Part shown: positions 60,124-64,000 of the stretch, one piece after another | How the letters are laid out: each line of letters begins with the position of its first letter | How positions within the stretch are numbered: the stretch's first letter is position 1 | Assembly (NCBI GenBank): GCA_022828105.1 | Contig: JAJEJC010000005.1 | Span: 310,001-374,000, forward strand | Source: Dehalococcoidia bacterium | GTDB taxonomy: Bacteria; Chloroflexota; Dehalococcoidia; Bin125 | Direction of reading: 5' to 3' | DNA length: 64,000 bases | Position numbers and translations under genes: made by a program | The notes under the pieces: generated by a model | What the model saw: only the letters and a program-made list of their open reading frames with translations | The model's database searches: none | Told to the model about the DNA's origin: nothing

Positions 60124-61247
60124 ATGGAAATCCGACTGAGCTATCCGACCACGGTGATGGTTCTGAACGAGGAGGTGCGCAAAGTGCGGGAGCGCTGGGC
60201 GCGGCGGCCGATCACGGCGCGGGCCCATGCCTTGCGCCCGCGGATCGTGCTCCGGGCCGCAGCCAGGCAGATGAGTATCGAGATTGCCGCCGCGCCGAGT
60301 TTTGTCAGGCCACGGCCGGCAACTGGTGACGGTGAATCGCCCAACTGCATCTCGATGGACCGAGCGATGAGTCGCGGCCTGGCATATCGCGCACAATCAG
60401 CGACGCGCAGGTGGAGGCGGTGATTGCCAAGGCCCTGGAGGAGTAACCGCCGCGCGCCACGCACTGGCCGACCCGCTCAATGACCGCCGAGATGGGCGTG
60501 TCGCAGTCCGCGGACTCCAATCTCTGGCGCGCCCTCGGCCTCAAGCTGCACCTAGTCGAGCAGTTCCGTGTCTCGCCCGACTCCCAGCTCATCGACAAGG
60601 TGCACGACATGGCCGACCTCTGCCTTAAGCCCGCCCGACGCGGTGATCGTACTCTGCGCTAACGAAGAGGCTCAGTTCCAGACCCTCGATCACACCTCGC
60701 CGATACAGCCGATACAGCCGATGCTGCCCGGCGCTGCCTGCCGCCTGACCCAAGGCTACGTGCGTCACGGCACCTCCAGCTTCTATGCGGCGCTTGATCG
60801 GGTGGCCTCCGCTTGATGCGATGTGGTCTCCGGCCATGTGATCACCAACCTGACCCCGCGAGACCGAGACGACGTGTTCCGCCGCTTCCTCGACCTGTTC
60901 TACGAGAAGGTTCCCGAGGAGCTTGGCGTGCATGCCGTCTTGGACAACGCCCCCACCAACCACACCTCGGAAGTCCGGCGCTGGCTTTGGCTCCCCCCTC
61001 TTCCAGTTTCACTTCACGCCCTTACAGCTCTTGGATGAAACTGGTCGAGCGCTGGTTCGCTGAACTGGCTACCAAGTGGCTCGGATGCAACGCCCACCGC
61101 GACGTGGCTGAACCAATCAGCACCGTCCAACGTTGGGTCACCGACTGGAATGACAACCGGGGGGCCTTCGTCTGACACAAGACCGCCGACCAAATCTTCG
61201 ACTACCTCAACGGACATCTCAACCGCATTCCCGACCGAGAACTCTAG
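60124..61247 (+). pseudogene. Decayed IS630-type transposase
   Basis: Fragments across frames: N-terminal (EIRLSYPTTVMVLNEEVRK...HALRPRIVLRAA), central DE-domain start (DAVIVLCANEEAQFQTLDHTSP, where IS630 has a catalytic DE-K), YVRHGTSSFYAALD, then VLDNAPTNHTSEVRRWLW with the second Asp, and LVERWFAELATKWL with Glu, TKTADQIFDYL end. The first Asp has become Asn and several stops and frameshifts interrupt it, so it is dead. It marks old insertion activity right after hsdR. Confidence 0.85.
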
Positions 61248-61559
61248 AGGAAATGCGGGAACAGTGGAGTTTGGCGGAGTTGCACAGGCGGGGTAGAGTG
61301 GATAGCCTCCACCCAGCGAGCTACTAAAGGAGCACAGCCATGACAGCGCACAACACCCCCCCTCTCATCTGCCCCGGTCGAGACGTGTGCCTCATGCGCG
61401 AGAAATCCCCGCGGTAGAACAGAATTCCGCATCCCCGATAGCGGGGAACGCAGGTAGACCAAATCCGTTTCCGAATGGGCACACAACAAACGCTGTCCAG
61501 TGCGTTCACTGGTCGCGTGATTGCCGCGTGTCTGAATCAAGAGAAGCGAGGCGAGTGCC
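61248..61559. other. Gap before unknown three-gene operon (312 nt)
   Basis: Holds a 25-aa frame (61340-61417) with an excellent AAAGGAG ribosome site; it begins MTAHNTPPLICPGRDVCLM and ends at TAG. It could be a leader peptide or the cut front of a lost gene. A stem TCCCCG-ATAG-CGGGGA lies about 61432-61447, 110 nt before the next start. No tRNA or CRISPR array. Confidence 0.35.
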
Positions 61560-62228
61560 TTGAGTGCCGAAGTGACGATCAAGAGCTACGAGGTTGCCTG
61601 CTCGCCGAGGGTGGTCGGCGACGAGGCGATCAGGATCACTCCCGAAATGTACCACCCTAGAGATCTGGTGCAGGATCCTATCCCAACCCGAGATCCTGAT
61701 GGCGATGTAGACGGGTTCGTCAGCTTGCGCGATCAGCTCCAGTTCACGATTCGCCCGCCGCTGCTGGCCGTGACTGACTACTCTGGCACGCTTCCGGTGC
61801 GCAGTGAAGCGGATCGACTGATCGTCATGTTGGTTGAGCTGTTTTACCAGGCCGGACTGGAGATTCCCTCGTGTGCTTGGGAGGTGGCCGGGTATCTCGA
61901 AGGAGAGGGTGCTTCGTCAATGCTCCAGATTTTCGGTGATCCAAGCCGATCGGCCGCTGCTCTCGGTTACGGCTACGAAGGAGAGACGAGCGAAGTGGAG
62001 CACATCCGTTTCAGGGCCCAGACCGATTGGTGCAACGAAACCAGAACCGAGCTGTGGCTCGATTCCGATTTCCCCAGCCGTGTCCAATTCACGATAGGTG
62101 GTGCCTTTGAGGAATTGGGCACCAGCGCAGATGAAGTCACAAAGAGCGCCAATGGTCTGGCTGCCTTGGTGGATACGGCTACTTACGGAATGATCGGTCT
62201 CTGCCACTCGATTGGTGAGACTCAATGA
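61560..62228 (+). CDS. Unknown protein, first gene of a three-gene operon
   Basis: 222 aa from TTG 61560 with GAGGCGA upstream. Beta-rich hydrophilic protein with a middle acidic segment (RDPDGDVDGFVSL) and SSMLQIFGDPSRSAAALGYG; C-terminal TYGMIGLCHSI. No membrane segment or known motif. Overlaps the second gene by 4 nt. GC is lower than the core genes. Confidence 0.6.
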   Translation: MSAEVTIKSYEVACSPRVVGDEAIRITPEMYHPRDLVQDPIPTRDPDGDVDGFVSLRDQLQFTIRPPLLAVTDYSGTLPVRSEADRLIVMLVELFYQAGLEIPSCAWEVAGYLEGEGASSMLQIFGDPSRSAAALGYGYEGETSEVEHIRFRAQTDWCNETRTELWLDSDFPSRVQFTIGGAFEELGTSADEVTKSANGLAALVDTATYGMIGLCHSIGETQ

Positions 62229-63022
62229 GCGCGACACGCAGCGGTTGGAAGCCGCGACACGAGCAATGGCCTAGTACGGGCCCGGAGTTCACCCGAGGTA
62301 TCGTCTCTGCGCCAGAAGACACGGACCTCGATGCTCTGGCAGAGTACTTCCATCATCATGGCTTGCCGATGTTGGATTTGCACAATCTGCTGGATCGGCT
62401 CCGAGCGCAAACCATCTACAGAAGAACTCTGATCACTGCTGATGATCCGGCTGCAGCAACAGCCGGGTGGCAGGATGCCTACCTTTGGGGCGCCCCAAAA
62501 GCGGCGGAGTCGACCGATTCAGGGTTTGTTTCTGGTAGCCAGCACATACAGGTTCCCAGATTGATGGGCAAAAGGGAGGCTGTCACACCGATCGAGAAAG
62601 GCTCCACGGAACTCGCTGCCAAGAGCAGAGGTGCCGCTACGGATCGGTCTACAACCCTGGAACTCGATCTTGAGCTACTGAATGATGTGGTGAAGCGCAT
62701 CTCTTGGACACCCGAGTGCGACGGTTTGGGACACCCGAAACCCGAGATCGTGATGAAGGCGTTAGGGATAGCCGCTCAAGTCCGCGATGTTGCCGATCCA
62801 CCTCTTGTTGCCACGACCGAGGATGGCTCGATCATCTTGGAATGGCAACTCCCAAATGACTCGTCGGTAGAGATTTACATGGAGAACGATTCGCCATTCC
62901 CCGGCGAGGTGACAGTGGCAAAAGAAGGCGATGACACCGAGTTCACGTTGGAAAACGTGGCGGCTCTGGCTACTCTTCTGCGATCACTCGCGCGCGAGTC
63001 CGTGAGGCACTCGCGCCGCTAA
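62225..63022 (+). CDS. Unknown protein, second gene of a three-gene operon
   Basis: 265 aa from ATG 62225. Segments: YFHHHGLPMLDLHNLLDRLRA (about 41-61), SRGAATDRSTTLELDL, then a C-terminal half with SIILEWQLPNDSSVEIYMEN (about 208-227) and FTLENVAALATLLRSLA. No recognised family. It overlaps the third gene by one base. The His-rich YFHHHG may bind metal. Confidence 0.6.
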   Translation: MSATRSGWKPRHEQWPSTGPEFTRGIVSAPEDTDLDALAEYFHHHGLPMLDLHNLLDRLRAQTIYRRTLITADDPAAATAGWQDAYLWGAPKAAESTDSGFVSGSQHIQVPRLMGKREAVTPIEKGSTELAAKSRGAATDRSTTLELDLELLNDVVKRISWTPECDGLGHPKPEIVMKALGIAAQVRDVADPPLVATTEDGSIILEWQLPNDSSVEIYMENDSPFPGEVTVAKEGDDTEFTLENVAALATLLRSLARESVRHSRR

Positions 63023-63432
63023 TGGCAGTGTTCCCGCGACTTGACGACGATGAACTGGTGTTTCGGTTGATTCGACCGGGGGCCGTCAATCGAAACGGAA
63101 CGCTATCCAGAGCGGTGTTCAGCGACTCGAGTCCGCCATCTGTTTATGTCAAAAGCCTGATGCCGGGCAACGACGGCGAACGCCTCCACATAGGTAAGTT
63201 CAAGCACTACGGGCGAGGGCTGGTGTCAGTAGGCCTCATTAGGAGTGTGAGAAAGCCGGGCGAGATTGACGTTCGGCTGACTGGAGAAGCTGAATCCCCT
63301 CACGAGGCATTTTGCGATGCTCATGCGGAAGTGATGGGTCCCACCAAGAATGCCGCGAAAAGGTTGAAGAATGCACTCGTAGAGCACGGCAAGATCGAGA
63401 AGCTCCCGCCCGAACATCTGTGGGGGACATAG
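63022..63432 (+). CDS. Unknown protein, third gene of a three-gene operon
   Basis: 136-aa basic protein from ATG 63022 (TAATG overlap). It starts MAVFPRLDDDELVFRLIRPG, has SVYVKSLMPGNDGERLHIG and a C-terminal SPHEAFCDAHAEVMG (about 92-106; His and Cys), GPTKNAAKRLKNAL. No recognised family. The three genes are very tightly joined, which suggests one complex or pathway. Confidence 0.6.
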   Translation: MAVFPRLDDDELVFRLIRPGAVNRNGTLSRAVFSDSSPPSVYVKSLMPGNDGERLHIGKFKHYGRGLVSVGLIRSVRKPGEIDVRLTGEAESPHEAFCDAHAEVMGPTKNAAKRLKNALVEHGKIEKLPPEHLWGT

Positions 63433-63517
63433 GCAGCCTGACATCCCGTTGACGGACGGACTCCACCTGCCAACGTTGAACGTCAACAGATTGCGGGGTG
63501 GCGAGCCACACACACGA

Positions 63518-63736
63518 CTCACCGACCAGCAGCTGGCGCAAATCGAACCCTCGCTGCAGACCCACAAGGCTGAAACCTGCCGCACCGGGATCGACAACCA
63601 TAAGACGATCTATGGCATCCCTAGGGTGCAGGGGAACGGCGGCGTCTGGCGCAATCTGCCAACCGAGTTGGTCAAATGCAACGAGGGCTACCGACGCTTC
63701 AACCGATCCTCGAAGGCCGAAGCCTACGAGCGCATC
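63518..63736 (+). pseudogene. Remnant of an IS5-type transposase N-terminus
   Basis: In one frame: LTDQQLAQIEPSLQTHKAE, DNHKTIYGI, GVWRNLPTE and YRRFNRSSKAEAYERI follow the IS5/IS1031 transposase N-terminal pattern (LTDEQWARIEPLLP, W-R-D-L-P). The catalytic DDE part is missing. There is no start codon or ribosome site. Confidence 0.75.
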
Positions 63737-63851
63737 CCGAAATCCACTCAGCAGGCTGCTGAAGCACAATCGTGCGAGACCATGGAGGAGGTTCCGATCC
63801 GATTCTCGAGGGTAGTCTGCGACGAGCGCCGATTCACAGCGGCAAGCGACA

Positions 63852-64000
63852 ATGATGTTGGGAGTGGCGTCGGACGACTTAGTCCAGAAGGACCACCCGC
63901 TCAGGCGGATCAAGCCCCAGGCGGACTCGGCGCTCAGGCGCATGACACTGCAGTTCAACGAGATCCGCGCGGACACGGGACGGCCCTCGATCCCGCGCGA
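63852..64000 (+). CDS. Partial transposase, IS1182/IS5-like, cut by the right edge
   Basis: Frame from ATG 63852 running off the window: MMLGVASDDLVQKDHPLRR, then IKPQADSALRRM and TGRPSIPR, the standard start of an IS1182-type transposase (DHPLRRI, FD, GRPSIPP). It may be intact to the right. Catalytic residues lie outside the window. Confidence 0.65.
   Translation, partial: MMLGVASDDLVQKDHPLRRIKPQADSALRRMTLQFNEIRADTGRPSIPR

Larger units (their letters stand above)
41326..64000. mobile_element. Genomic island inserted at tRNA-Glu (right end outside the window)
   Basis: From the tRNA-Glu 3' end rightwards: serine recombinase, large helicase-nuclease, replication-relaxation protein, type I restriction-modification locus with nested toxin/effector genes, decayed transposases, and an unknown operon. 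Left edge is supported by the recombinase-tRNA overlap. I looked for a second copy of the tRNA 3' end (GGTTCGAATCCCCTATGC) up to 64000 and did not see one, so the right end lies beyond the window, or the boundary has decayed. Confidence 0.75.

Noticed and set aside
61425-61455. Stem-loop resembling a type I-E CRISPR repeat (CCCCGATAGCGGGG)
   Set aside because: Only one copy, no regular spacers or second repeat, and no cas genes in the window.
41326-64000. Search for the second attachment copy of the tRNA-Glu 3' end
   Set aside because: Short matches such as TTCGAATC at about 52714 share only the T-loop core; none extends to the CCCCTATGCCC part, so no attachment site was called.

Overview
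Organism. The window is GC-rich (about 65 percent by eye in the left part) bacterial DNA with dense, mostly minus-strand operons, many 1-8 nt gene overlaps and frequent GTG/TTG starts. A monoderm-style lipoprotein pathway (lgt, lspA), a PgpH-type 7TM-HD protein, a split cytochrome b with Rieske and anchored cytochrome c, tandem epoxide hydrolases, CaiB and SCOT-type CoA transferases, and a CysO/JAMM-type cysteine pathway fit Chloroflexota best, perhaps a Dehalococcoidia/SAR202-like lineage. This is inference from gene content; no 16S rRNA is in the window.

Core region, 1-41340. Left to right: SCOT-type CoA transferase (scoB partial, scoA) divergent from a CaiB/BaiF CoA transferase; an HTH protein; purL-purQ; pgpH; yqeY; two tiny rubredoxin-like genes (40 and 47 aa); a cytochrome bc-type operon (a 43-aa membrane peptide, cyt b N-part, cyt b C-part, Rieske, cytochrome c); purF-purM; folP-folK; then a sulfur block (JAMM peptidase, MT-A70 methylase, rhodanese, CysM, free sulfur carrier ending GG-AA, E1 enzyme fused to a second carrier, CysK, Rrf2 regulator, divergent cysH). 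The block looks like a protein-thiocarboxylate (CysO-like) cysteine route: sulfate reduction supplies sulfide or sulfur, the E1 activates the carrier, CysM/CysK make cysteine on it, and the JAMM peptidase releases it or trims the carrier tail. Next come thioredoxin-like, lgt, resB and a threonine-synthase-like gene, three epoxide hydrolases, two Uma2 proteins, a NIL-domain protein with thrC, a molybdopterin oxidoreductase, lspA, rluD, gltX and tRNA-Gln/tRNA-Glu. A palindromic GC-rich repeat of about 45-50 bp occurs at four loci, one inside the 5' end of lspA.

Accessory region, 41326-64000 (continues past the right edge). A large serine recombinase gene ends inside the 3' end of tRNA-Glu, so this is an island inserted at that tRNA. 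It carries a 1349-aa DUF4011-like/SF1 helicase/Vsr-like nuclease protein; a replication-relaxation protein with a 44-aa Gly/Pro/basic companion; and a type I restriction-modification locus whose subunits are interrupted by other modules: hsdM, Phd-VapC, hsdS, a deoxyribosyltransferase-fold protein, a TIR protein, a MerR-DUF433/PIN-like pair, hsdR. Beyond it are a decayed IS630 transposase, an unrecognised three-gene operon (61560-63432) and fragments of two more transposases. Composition drops by eye in hsdS TRD2, the deoxyribosyltransferase-like gene, the TIR gene and the three-gene operon.

Best candidates for new biology: the type I RM locus with nested effectors, the unknown three-gene operon, the paired sulfur carriers (one with a GG-AA tail, one fused to E1) next to a JAMM peptidase, and the unannotated small proteins.
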